In this document: one piece after another, positions 22,301 through 32,494 of the stretch
Numbering within the stretch: the first letter of the stretch is position 1
How the letters are laid out: each line of letters starts with the position of its first letter
From: Physcia stellaris
Lineage: Eukaryota > Ascomycota > Lecanoromycetes > Caliciales > Physciaceae
Reading direction: 5' to 3'
NCBI GenBank assembly: GCA_018902385.1
Contig: JABSSW010000010.1
Span: forward strand, 372,001 to 436,000
Length of the DNA stretch: 64,000 nucleotides
Notes under the pieces: generated by a model
Told to the model about the DNA's origin: nothing
Seen by the model: only the letters and a program-made list of their open reading frames with translations
The model's database searches: none
Made by a program: the position numbers and the translations under genes

Positions 22301-23739
22301 GATGTAGATGACCATGGTTCAGACATCCACGTGAAGCCCTTTTCTGGGAGACCACTATGGGTAGCCACTACGCACATTAATCACGATGCTATGCGGATGT
22401 TGCTAGCCGCCGGTGCCGATCCAAATGCTCGAAGGATCGAAGATGGTTTGCCATGTGAGAATGCATTGCATGCGGCAACAGCTTTTGGATTGCTTGGTGA
22501 CCAAGAGCTCTCCGAGGTGCTGCTGACCATGCGCATCTTGCTAGATCAAGGGGCTGACGTCAACGCCCGAGTCGAGGATCCTACCTATATCACTTCAGCT
22601 GGGTTGCATTGCAATACCAAGAACAGCGATATGAAACTAACCAAAGGACTGACGTCTTTGCAAATAGCGGTTCTGAGCAATTCTTTACATGGGGCACGTT
22701 TGCTCCTCAAGTACGGTGCAGACCCGGACGGTGAAGTTTTAATCGACTATGACGACGTCGAGTCTAGTGCAGTATCCCTTCGCTCTAGTCAGAGTGCTGA
22801 ATACAACCACGACGGCTCGGTTGGTGCCACCAGTGCACAGAGGGCCAGTCCAGATGGCAGCGCTGAAATAGGTTCTAATCATTCTCCAGTAGATCATAGC
22901 GAAGGGTCAGTTAACATACACCATACGCCACCAGTGAGGAAGCTCGCAAAGCGTAGCGAAGAGAAATCACACCATGCTCAAACGTTGGATGCTTGCTTTC
23001 GGGCGATCTCCAAGCCGACGGTTTTGCATGTCGCAATTCTATCAGGGTCGGAAGACATGGTTTCTGTTCTCCTGCAATGCGGCGCGTTCAAGCCAGATGA
23101 ACCGACCTTCCCAGAAGAGCCCACAGCATTACATCTAGCAGCCTTCTGTGACTCTGGCCTAACGATGAGGGCACTACTAGAGCACGTATCAAACGCCGAC
23201 CCCTTCATGGATGGCGATAAGACGACACCGCTACACATTGCTGCAGCATGCGGCAACACTGCCACAGTTGATGAGCTCCTGAAACACGGTGCGATCATCG
23301 ACGCAAGGCTCCATGGAGGAGTGACACCACTACATCTGGCGATCTATCCCATGGGCTGGTGTGGCACTAATCCCTCTAGGCTGCGGATGACCTAAAAGTT
23401 ACCGGGAGCCCACCGGGAGCCCGCCTGAAACAGTCGCTTAAAGATTTAGTGCCAGTTTGCACCAGCCCATGGGATAACGATAATTATCAGGTAGTACACC
23501 GACTCTTGGCGGGTGGCGCTGATATTCAGGCGAAGGATATTGACGGGAACACTCCGCTACATGAAGCATCCCGGAAAGGGAACGTGGATATGACAAAAGG
23601 TTTGCTGCATCATGGCGCCAGTGTCTATGCAATGAATGACGGGGGGGAAACCCCGCTGGATTTTGCTATGGCCGAAGGTCATGAGAGCGTGATCAAACAG
23701 CTGGAGGGTGATGATGGGGACACATGTCCAAAGAACTAA
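19386..23739 (+). CDS. NACHT-ankyrin (fungal NLR-like) STAND protein carrying a MITE insertion
   Basis: Exon 1 is 19386-19832 and exon 2 begins at 20030 (197-base intron, GTAAGT...CTCAG); the join reads CMLLPLLLNPTSQREEATQG, as in relatives. The N-terminal 300 residues match the fungal NACHT-associated N-terminal domain (DLWDEAYQALR). The NACHT NTPase has a Walker A site DPGCGKS near residue 375 and Walker B ICILDALDE near 475. Ankyrin repeats run from about residue 835. Such proteins are cytosolic signal-transducing NTPases involved in non-self recognition. A 126-bp MITE (23348-23473) interrupts the ankyrin tail: unspliced, the protein stops at 23395 (1270 residues). Ankyrin coding resumes in frame to 23739 (VVHRLLAGGADIQAK). 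Splicing 23359-23465 (GTGTGG...ACCAG) would keep the frame and give 1349 residues. Whether that splice is used is unknown. Confidence 0.85.
23346..23475. mobile_element. 126-bp MITE inside the ankyrin exon
   Basis: The terminal inverted repeats are CCCATGGGCTGGTG (from 23348) and CACCAGCCCATGGG (to 23473), continued by GGCACTAA/TTAGTGCC. The flanks allow an AT duplication (23346-23347 and 23474-23475), which would leave the ankyrin frame intact before insertion (HLAIYNDNYQ), or a TA duplication, which would not. There is no coding capacity, and an internal CCGGGAGCCC is repeated. A related end lies at 13409-13429. Confidence 0.85.
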
Positions 23740-24095
23740 GCACAGGCTTTACTGCGTTAGATCTGACTGTTAACACTACAACATCTCTAGATCGCCATTG
23801 AGCAATCTATTGATCCATATCTTCATAACGAGTAAGAGTGTCCGCCTTGTTCCAGCATGCATCCTGTCTATATAACAAAAGAAGATTCTAATCCCACGCG
23901 AAGAGCGATCACCTCACTTGAACATTAAGGAACAGCGAGGTTTCTTGTGGTCTCTAACACGCGCGAACCGACGACTATGGAGCAGATCATGAGGTAATTA
24001 ATGCGCTCGCAGTCGACGACACTAGCGAGGGCAGAAGCCATTTACACCTTTATATTCCGAATATAGCACTACTAGCGGCAATTGGCCAGCCATCG

Positions 24096-24562
24096 ATGAA
24101 TGGGTATCTTCCGTGCATATGGACATCCTCCCTTCCCTATCTCACTACTGACTACCAGCGAGCCAGGTGGGGCACCAACCTCCCCATCATGTCCCGCTCC
24201 TGTCCGAGGATCTATTTCACCCCGGCCGACATCGAGGATGCAATATACAAATCACGCAGCTCCGTCGACCTGACTGCCTTCGGCACCCTCCTTGACAATC
24301 GCTTCATCCTCGCGGTCTTGAGCAAGAATCTGGCCTCTGCGTGCACGTCACGGCTTCAACTACGGCGTGTGCAACCCTGGCCTGATGCAAGACCACACAT
24401 CGGCATTGGCCATCCGGAGATACCGGATCTCTGTCAACAGACATAGTTGACCGGATCTCTGTCAACAGACATAGTTGAGGTGTGGGATATGGGGGCGACG
24501 GCGGGCACGGAAGATGGCGATGTGTTGGTGCGGTGTCTTAATACGGGCAGTGGTCGAGGACC
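24096..24562 (+). pseudogene. Possible decayed gene, unknown family
   Basis: Protein-like stretches occur in more than one plus-strand frame: IYFTPADIEDAIYKSRSSVD, then RHGFNYGVCNPGLMQDHTSA, then VEVWDMGATAGTEDGDVLVR. Together they suggest a former secreted or enzymatic protein that has lost its frame, but no family is recognised. An unrecognised multi-intron gene is the alternative. Confidence 0.3.
24423..24478. repeat. Perfect 28-bp tandem duplication
   Basis: CCGGATCTCTGTCAACAGAC plus ATAGTTGA occurs twice, head to tail (24423-24450 and 24451-24478). Perfect identity implies a recent event. Confidence 0.95.
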
Positions 24563-25690
24563 TGGGTACATGTTCTAGGGTGGCGAAGTGGCAGGTTCAC
24601 TATTATCTCTCATTTCAGAGATACATTGCTGGTTGGCGTTCAATAGCAGATAGTAAGGAGTACTCTAGAGCATACGATGATTTTCGTGCGGCTTTGGTCC
24701 ACGCTCAATCTGTGCAGCCACAGCATAAAACTTCAGCCTTTGTGCTACGGCCCCTCGGAGCTGATATGAGCGCTTTGCCTAATAGCCTATCGATGTACAC
24801 AAGCTGAGAGTCGGGTCACACAACACGCCTGAAACTGGGGAACGTAAGCTAAGCATGCGTGACGTGCTGCAGGGTGACCTTCTGCGGGTTTCCGAAGATC
24901 GTCTGATTCGCGAAACCAATACTGACGCAGTGCATCCCAGATGGACAGACAACACTCTGCCGCGCCAAATTTTTGAATTATGGCAGACCAAGTACGCTCG
25001 TCGACCCAACCACGTGTCCGTCTGGTTCTGCTCGCAAGCAATGATGAAAGTAAAGGGATCATATCGCAGAGCAGGCTGTTTCCATATGCCGGGACACAGA
25101 ACCTTTCATCTACTATCGTAACGAGAATGGAAAATGGCCAAACTAATCTGCGACCCCATCCATGGGGATATTAACGATTTCTCTCATTCCTTGAAACCAT
25201 TGTTCTCGGCATCATCTAGATCCAGAGTGCGGTAATCACTGAATATCAGCTTGACACCGGTCTAAACCATTGGCCGGCCGAAATCCAGGACAGTGTGACT
25301 GGAATTGGAGATTTCGTCAGCTGAGACCCCGATGCATCGCTGTAGGCGGAGTCGAGGCGCCTCCAAAGGAGGCCTGCCACAAGGGCGGGAATAGTAGCCA
25401 GGCGTGCAGCCCACGTGTGTTCACGGAGCTTCTTCTACTACAGGTGGATGATGTCAAAGGTAACACTGACATGGTTGAGCTGAACTATCAGGGTCGATTC
25501 TGTTTATTTCAGGCAGCAGGCTGACGCATACCTAGGCCGTGCTCGATGTCTGCATCCAATGGTTAGCATCGGCGTTACGAATTGATGACTTCGAGGTTTC
25601 TAAGGTGACTTTCCGTATGCCCTGGTACCACACACTACAACGAGGCATTTTTGGTTTCCCAGTAAGGCGTTCCTCAATCTCCAATACGTC

Positions 25691-25698
25691 TATTTAAG
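25691..25698 (+). promoter_or_regulatory. Possible TATA box
   Basis: TATTTAAG lies about 120 bases upstream of the ATG at 25817, a usual spacing for a filamentous fungal core promoter with a short 5' UTR. Confidence 0.35.
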
Positions 25699-25816
25699 CC
25701 CGTTTCCCGCTGCCTTAAATTATGAGAAACACATTCATCCAGGTTCAATAACTTACTCCCCCAGTTTTTGGGCAGTAGCACATACTTACTAATTCATCCA
25801 CTTGACCACACAAAAG

Positions 25817-26444
25817 ATGATGAAGCATTTAGCGATCTTCATCGAGATCGCAGTGGCGTTGGTTTCGTTCTCTGCCGCAGGTCCAGTCAAGGAGTTGAAG
25901 AAACGGCAATACTTCCAAGAAGATTGCTCCCCTGAGGTCACACTTGTCGGCGATGGGAACCCGCATCAGAACTACTTCCATCAGCAACTCAGTGTAGGTG
26001 CTTAATAGAGCTTTGATCCTTCTTGCTAATTATCAGCATCAGGAAAACATAGACTGCTCCGGCGACGCTCAACCGTGCAGCGTCGGCGAATCCGACTCCC
26101 AATCCTTTACCGTGGGATGGAGCATAACAACAGGCCCAGATGATCTAGAAGGCTGGATAAGCGGCGGTTTCGATGTCTCAGAGACTTGGACCACAGGCAA
26201 CACCTACAATTGCGGCGTGGCCCCAGGACAGGTCGGCTGCATCTGGTACAAAACAGCACACACTGCCTACACTGTCCACCGTGTAGCACCGGATTTTTGC
26301 GGCATCCCTTCAAGCCCGTCCGTCATCAGGGGCCCCAATACAAACAATGCCGGTGGTGGTTATTACTGCGTTATCGGGACTTGCCGCAGCAAAGGCGAAG
26401 GATATTGGGATAGCTATCAGCCGGCAGGCGGACCGCATGACTAA
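25817..26444 (+). CDS. Small secreted protein with eight cysteines
   Basis: Exons 25817-25993 and 26037-26444 over a 43-base intron (GTAGGT...TATCAG, branch CTAAT), 194 residues. The signal peptide is MMKHLAIFIEIAVALVSFSA, then a dibasic Kex2-type site (KKRQ). The mature protein holds eight cysteines (EDC, IDC, QPC, YNC, VGC, DFC, YYC, GTC), an even number suited to four disulphides, and a conserved-looking core SVGESDSQSFTVGWSITTG. I recall similar uncharacterised secreted proteins in plant-associated fungi, but name no family. Probably apoplastic or surface-active; function unknown. A second ATG three bases downstream is equally possible as the start. Confidence 0.82.
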
Positions 26445-29205
26445 AAGAGTTCAATCAAGTCGTAATTCGATAGAGGAACAGAATGCTCCGGTGGTCGACT
26501 TGGTTAGCATTCTTGCCATTTCATGTACTTTTATAGACTTAATTGACATTTGCTGTTTTTGAATTCTATCATTGTCACTGAAAGTCAGCACTACGATGTC
26601 ATTCTTCCCAGAGTCCTCCATTGTCAGGGAAGAAATCGTATTACAATGATCGACATACACTCCAACGATTCGGCGGTCCGAGCCAGAACGAATAATACTA
26701 TGCATCATTAATACATGCACCAGGAAAATATCGTAAAGAGGGTCAACGTAATGAGAAGGACAGCATTCGGTTCGAAGGACAAAATCAAGAACCCACAAAA
26801 GCCTCAGCCCTGCTTATTCCCAGCCACGCATCGCCCTTCAATCAGATTAGCAACATCAATCCGAACCTCACGGACTCAGTTGCCGACTCCCTCCCGAGCC
26901 TTTTCAGACGCTTAGACAATCTCTCGAGGTTCTCTTCGTATCCTAGGGCCCACCAAGCGCCCAACATCATTCCAGATCAGCATCACGGGGTTCATATATA
27001 CCACCACAAAGAACCTTCCAGCACAGTGTCTTCATAACATTACCTAGGACTTTCATCGGGCCATATGCATCCCCATATAGTCGCATGCAGAAGCAAGCAC
27101 GTAGCGTTCACGAGACACTGTTATGTAGAGAGCAGAGAGGCTGTCGCGGTGGTTTAGCAGCGGTAGCTCTAAGATCCCAGACGGCCGCCAAGGTACGGCG
27201 GACCTCATATGCTTTGGCATTGAGATTGAGCGCTGCATCCTTCACGTCTCGAGATTTGGCTACAGTGGTATTAATGACGGGCATTTCGATATGCTATCGT
27301 AAACAAGGTTGGACGATGAAGGGGATTTTGAATGTGTGCTTTCTGGTAATCTTGCGGGAATCACTTAAGAAGATTGGAACAGAATGATGTTGAAGCACTT
27401 TGATGATTCTGTTTGATGGAAATACTGATCCTCTTTATAGATTTTGAGGGTGGCTCTTGATCTTAATCCTCTCTAGCTGACGACTTTTTTGTAGTAGTAA
27501 GCCACTCGCACTGGACAAAATTAGTGCCGAAAGCTGATGGATACACGGTTGTCCGAGTTGGGAAAAACCATTAGTTCCAAAGCCACATTCAGGGGCATAT
27601 CGTCGTCTACGGTCCAAGTTCGAGCAACCTTATCTCAGCAAAGATCATCTCATATCCACACTCATTTCTGTTCGAGGCGAGTGGGCTAGAAGTCAAGAGT
27701 TCAAACCTTTGCTCTAGAACATGCTTGACCCGCCGAGAACCGCCTGATCTATTACGATCTGCATGCAGAGCTGACATACTCTCAAACTCTCGGGAGGCAG
27801 TCAGCTTCAGATCGTACGCCACCATAGGCGAAGCTCTGGTGTTGAAGCAACGAAGACGTCATTCAACGGCTTTCGCATTGGGAAATCCAATAAATTGCGC
27901 AGTAGCAACCTGCTGACCTCGGACAAGATCGCCTGTGGTCGGAATGCTTGAGACGGCATAAATGAAGGTCTCTATGAGCCTGTCGACGCTGCTTCTGACG
28001 CATCGGGAGACATGTGGAGTGATTTGGAATGCAGCCAAGACGCAATCGTTGGCTGCCGGTACTTGTATACCTCGCTCTTTCGGAAACGAGCTTGCATCAA
28101 GTATTGCAAATCAAGGGATCGGGTCGATCAAGGAGCGTACCAACTCGAGAAGAAGCTTGTGATGGAGGGCCAATTACTTTTGGAGGAGTCCCGAACCGTA
28201 ACCGCACGAGACTAGGCGACGTCATGTGGTATTCCGGACCGAGAAAGTTGCTGTCGACCCCTGATGGACTTTCAAAATTGGACCAAGCGATCGTGGACAG
28301 GGTGATGGGTTCAAAGTACGCCCGGAACAGGGACCTCTTCCTTACGCCCTGATGGCTCCGCTTAGCACTTCCTTGTGCCAGTACATGAGAGGAGCAAACT
28401 TAATCGGTTTGCACTTGTGCCACAGTATTCCCCCAAGAGTAAGAGTATCTAAGAGCGTATGAACGTGTGAAGAAGGGGGCGCTCTACTGCCTGGCGCAGC
28501 TCAGCTAAGACAGAAAACAAAATTGAATACCTAGACAGAGCCTTGTTTCGTTAGTGTTGTTCTCTTCTGCAGATACAGATTGCAGGAAGCCATGGTCGCA
28601 TACTGAGACAAACATGGAAGCATGGGAGAATCTTTTGGACGTATCACATCGAATATCAGTGGCCTGACGGGGTTGGGCTTTGAAAAAATTGTGGGTCGGT
28701 CCGTAGGCATCGAGGTGCCATGCAGCATTAACAGCTTCTCCGACAGCCAATTCTCTGCACGCTGACCAGCCTGGAAAGGTTGAAAGTTTACGTGCCGACG
28801 CCACAGCATCTTGATTGTAGCTGATCAAGGGACGGTATTCTCTGTCCTGCAACACCCTGTACTTCATCCTCGGGAATATGCTGCATCTTCCCAAGATGGA
28901 ATGTAAAAATTATAAGTTCAGCTTTCACTAACCATGCAGTTAGCAGTACATGTTCTGGACGACCTTTGTAAAACGCTTGATTGGATAGGATTTCGCTGGT
29001 CTCTAGCCGAAATCGGGCTAGCGCTCAGGTCTCAGCCAAGCCACAGTTTGGGCTGAAGACTGATACAGTTGTTAGAATCAGAGGATAATCCTCAATGATA
29101 CTGCAGGTCGCGAGGTTTGGTCATGCAGGAAGATGGTGCAGATATGGCCGGCCAGTCCAAGTGGAAGCGCAGGCCGGTTGAGAGCCACGGAGGATGAATG
29201 TCTCC
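26445..29205. other. Gene-poor stretch, no gene supported
   Basis: Many short overlapping frames on both strands. A minus-strand frame from an ATG near 28867 down to 28505 (MKYRVLQDREYRPLISYNQD...) has fair composition but no domain, no exon partner and no start context to support it. Confidence 0.4.
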
Positions 29206-30857
29206 TTAGACCAGAACTTGTAATCCAGCATCGCAGTCTCCTTTTCGACTACTGCCAATCCCGAGTAAATTTCGCGCGAGCCTGCTATCCAGGACCTCGT
29301 TGCGGATATCAGAGCACTCAACTGAGGCGCCCCCTACGACCACCTGTCGAACACCAGTCGCACTGCAATTGATCAGCTTCTCAAACTCGAGAGACTTCGC
29401 TTTAAAGCTCACCTCAGCCTTTGTAGACCCTTGGTTATGCTCTAAGCAGAACATATTTCGACAATATGCGCACTGCCGCTGTGTCGATTGATTGCACTCG
29501 GTACAGCGAAAGCCACAGAAGAAACATTCCCGTGTCACAAAGCCCTAGTTCATCCGATCATTAGCACCCAGGTTCACATCATTCAACAACAAAGGAAAAG
29601 TACAGATTCTGAGATCACTGAGCATACTTCCACGGGCTCAACCCCACATTCCGCCTTCGCCTACTCCACTATACAATTCGGAAACAAGGCAATTTTCAAC
29701 GCAAACACCGTAATATACCTTGATGTTTCCTCCGCTTTGTTGCGGCTGCATTTTTCGGCTTGATTCAAGCCTCTTCTAGGAGGCGTATAGCAAGACTCAC
29801 ACCACCAGGCGTTACAGTTTCTGCACCAGCGATCATCGAGACATCTGGAGCAACGAGCAATCAATGGAGGAAAGGAAGGAGTCTCAATAGGCGGGATTTG
29901 AGCGACTCGAACATCTGACGAATAGAGTGGTACCGGAGCAATAAGCGGAAGATGTGAGGTGGGTGATTTTCCGGCATAAGCTATACCCTCGGGACAGCTG
30001 CCACACATTTGACAGCCTTTTAGGCTGACAGTGGCCAATCTAGGCATCTTCTCCTCGCCTTCCGCTGTCATAGGACAGCGGCGGCACAAAACTATGTCGA
30101 ACGCAATGATACCCGCAGAAGAGTGAACTAAATCTTGCCATAGTTCTAGTTGCTGCTCACTACGCAGTCGTATAAAGGGCAACTTCCCAGCACCGTCATA
30201 CCATCCAACTCTGCTTGAGGCGGAATTTTCGCCATCATGGGGTATCGGAGCCGGAGCCCCAAGCTGTGCACCTGGGGAGGACATCACGCCAGTAGTAGAC
30301 ATGTGCTCTCGAAGAGAAGCGGTATTAAACTCATTGCGGTCAATAAGATTATCCTTACGTCCGAAATAGTAGACTCCTTTTAGCTTTGACAGCCCTGCGC
30401 CTGAAGCAGCTATCAAGGATACCAACAACTTCATGACATCTTCTGGGCCAAAACCTCCAATTTCTCGGATTGATAGTAGGCGCATGTTGTTCGGTTCACC
30501 CAGTAGAAAGTTCGTCAACCAATCTTTGGGAACGGATAGGCCATCAAGAATTAATATTGATACGCTTCCAAGAGCATTCCACTTCTTGAGTTGCGTCAAG
30601 CATGTACGGAGGGTACTCAAGCATTGCACTACAGAGATCTCGTCGGAGTGAGCGTACTTAAGACGTTCAGGGTCCTTTCGAAGAACCCTCAGGTCGAGGC
30701 GCTTAAAGACGAGAGGCGTTTTCCAGACCAAAGCGTGGAAAGCTTTCGAAGTTGCAGCCAACGCGAAGCGAGATGAAAGAGATAATAGAGGGATGACCTT
30801 GAGTAATATGAGCGGGTTTGAGAGAAGGCCGTACAGGTGTATCTCAGAGCCTAGCAT
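29206..30857 (-). CDS. F-box-like protein with cysteine-rich C-terminal region
   Basis: ATG at 30857 (the frame is open upstream but without ATG). The N-terminus reads ILLKVIPLLSLSSRFALAAT then SKAFHALVWKTP, an F-box-like motif; the middle is leucine-rich in places. The C-terminus has paired cysteines: RCSRCLDDRWCRNCNAWWCE then SCYTPP, and in a second frame at 29538-29206, ECFFCGFRCTECNQSTQRQC then AYCRNMFCLEHN, very probably the last exon. A clean acceptor (CTAATG...AACTAG) precedes that exon, but the best donor (AAG/GTATAT near 29727) is in the wrong phase, so the exact join is unresolved and a tiny middle exon is possible. The likely role is substrate adaptor of an SCF ubiquitin ligase. 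The core exon is firm. Confidence 0.68.
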
Positions 30858-31304
30858 GGTGATGTTCTTTATCGGTGGAAACGAGACTGAGAGTACTTGC
30901 AGCGACCTCCCACGGAATTGAGGCCGGGTCAACTATCGTCTTCAACAGACTGCTGCCCAACGTGGAATCATCCGACTCACACTCGCTGGCTTGACCCTTT
31001 CTGATTGGCTTTCTTGAGAAGCCGTCCCATACGGAGTAGATTGTAGCGGAACGTTAGAAGTGACAATTGAGACAGGCTCTGATATTTGCCAGCTCGGATC
31101 GGATCAACTTAGCGCCGAACATGACTTCAAAAAACACGTCCCACCCGGTCGACCTTTCAGGCACCCTATCACCAAGGCTCACCGACAATTAAACTACAGT
31201 TGACCCTACCACGAGCTGTGACAGATAGCGAATACCTAATTCTCTCCCAACCTTTAAAAGTATCTTTCTTCTCTGAAGCTCCACCATTTACACCACCGGC
31301 CTCA
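30858..31304. promoter_or_regulatory. Shared divergent promoter, F-box-like gene and YIP1
   Basis: A 447-base gap separates the two start codons, transcribed away from each other. No specific factor site is called. Confidence 0.5.
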
Positions 31305-32320
31305 ATGGCCTCCTACTACTCACAACCCCAACAGCCTCCCTCAGCGCCCTACAACCCCCAACAAAACCTCCAATTCTACCCATCCTCCTACCCCAACGCG
31401 CCCGTCTCCGGCCACACAACCCCCTCACAAGCCCAGTACGGCAACACGTACGGCCAACCCTCATCATCATATCCGAGCTATGGCGGCTACGGCGCCCCAG
31501 GCAGCGCTACCGGGCCGGGCTTTGGCCAACCGCTCCCAAGCGGACGGATGGGCGAGCAGGGAGGACTTAGAACCGGGTGGCTGGCTGCGTTCGGGACGGA
31601 GGGGTACGAAGGCGAACCCCGCTATTAGAGGAGCTGGGGGTAAACTTCGGGCATATAAAATCAAAGGTAACCCTCCCTCCCTCCCCAAGTCCCCCCTCCC
31701 CAGGCTGCCAATTGTCAGAAATGCTCAAACAAGCCAACGCTAACCTTGGCCAGACATTAACAGTCCTCAACCCCCTAGCCCCGATCTCGCAGCACATAAT
31801 GGACGACTCCGACCTCGCCGGCCCGATCCTCTTCTTCCTCCTCTTCGGCACCTTCCTCCTCTTCAGCGGCAAAGTCCACTTCGGCTACATCTACGGCCTC
31901 GCCCTCGTCGGCTCTTTATCCCTCCACACCATCTTCAGCCTCATGTCCCCGCCGCCGAACGCCTCCCCCTCAACCCCAGGCTACCACCCCTCCCCTTCCT
32001 ACAGCCACACCAGCGCGCTGGCGTCCACGCTGACGTTTCTAAGGAGCGCGAGTGTGTTGGGGTATTGTCTGCTGCCGCTGGTGGCGACGAGCGCGGTGGG
32101 CGTGGTGCTGCCCATGGATACGGCGGTCGGGTATGCGTTGACTAGTGTGGCGATCGGGTGGTGTACGTATAGTAGTAGTGGGATGTTCTGCGCTGTGGGG
32201 AGGATGAGCGAGATGAGGGGGCTGGTGGCGTATCCGTTGGCTTTGTTTTATGCTGGGTTTGGGATTATGGGCATTTTTTCGAGTAAGGGGGCGGGGACGT
32301 TGGTTGCGAAGGTTACCTAA
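31305..32320 (+). CDS. YIP1: YIP1, multi-pass membrane protein of ER-to-Golgi transport
   Basis: ATG at 31305; the last exon runs 31754-32320 after an 87-base intron (31667-31753, phase 0). The N-terminus is rich in Gln, Pro, Tyr and Ser, as in Yip1. The family core is clear: LLEELGVNFGHIKSK, TLTVLNPLAP, DDSDLAGPILFF, SGKVHFGYIYG, then four to five hydrophobic segments to the end. Yip1 binds Rab GTPases and works in COPII vesicle biogenesis and Golgi structure. Oddity: between GTEGYEGEP and LLEELG the frame changes; the exon (362 bases) is one base short, at a CCCC run near 31616-31621, where relatives read EPPLLEELG. No intron of usable length fits there. This is a base-call error or a real frameshift in a gene that is essential in yeast. 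About 310 residues otherwise. Confidence 0.9.
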
Positions 32321-32494
32321 TTGGGAGATGGGGGTGGGCGGAGGCTGTGGGTGTGGGTGGATGGAGAGGGAGTGAGCGCTATAGCGATGCATTTTCCTAA
32401 AAGGAGCATGGTTCACATACGGGAGGCTATACTCAGTAGAACTGATATTCCCGAAAAGAAAAAACTTTTATTACTTCACGACTATCCATCTCGA

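Larger units (their letters stand above)
23740..25816. other. Gene-poor stretch upstream of a secreted-protein gene
   Basis: Holds a possible decayed gene (24096-24562) with a 28-bp tandem duplication and the promoter of the gene at 25817. The remaining frames are unsupported. Confidence 0.45.

Noticed and set aside
28505-28894. 129-residue minus-strand frame
   Set aside because: No domain, no exon partner, and its first codon is not ATG; kept only as a remark.
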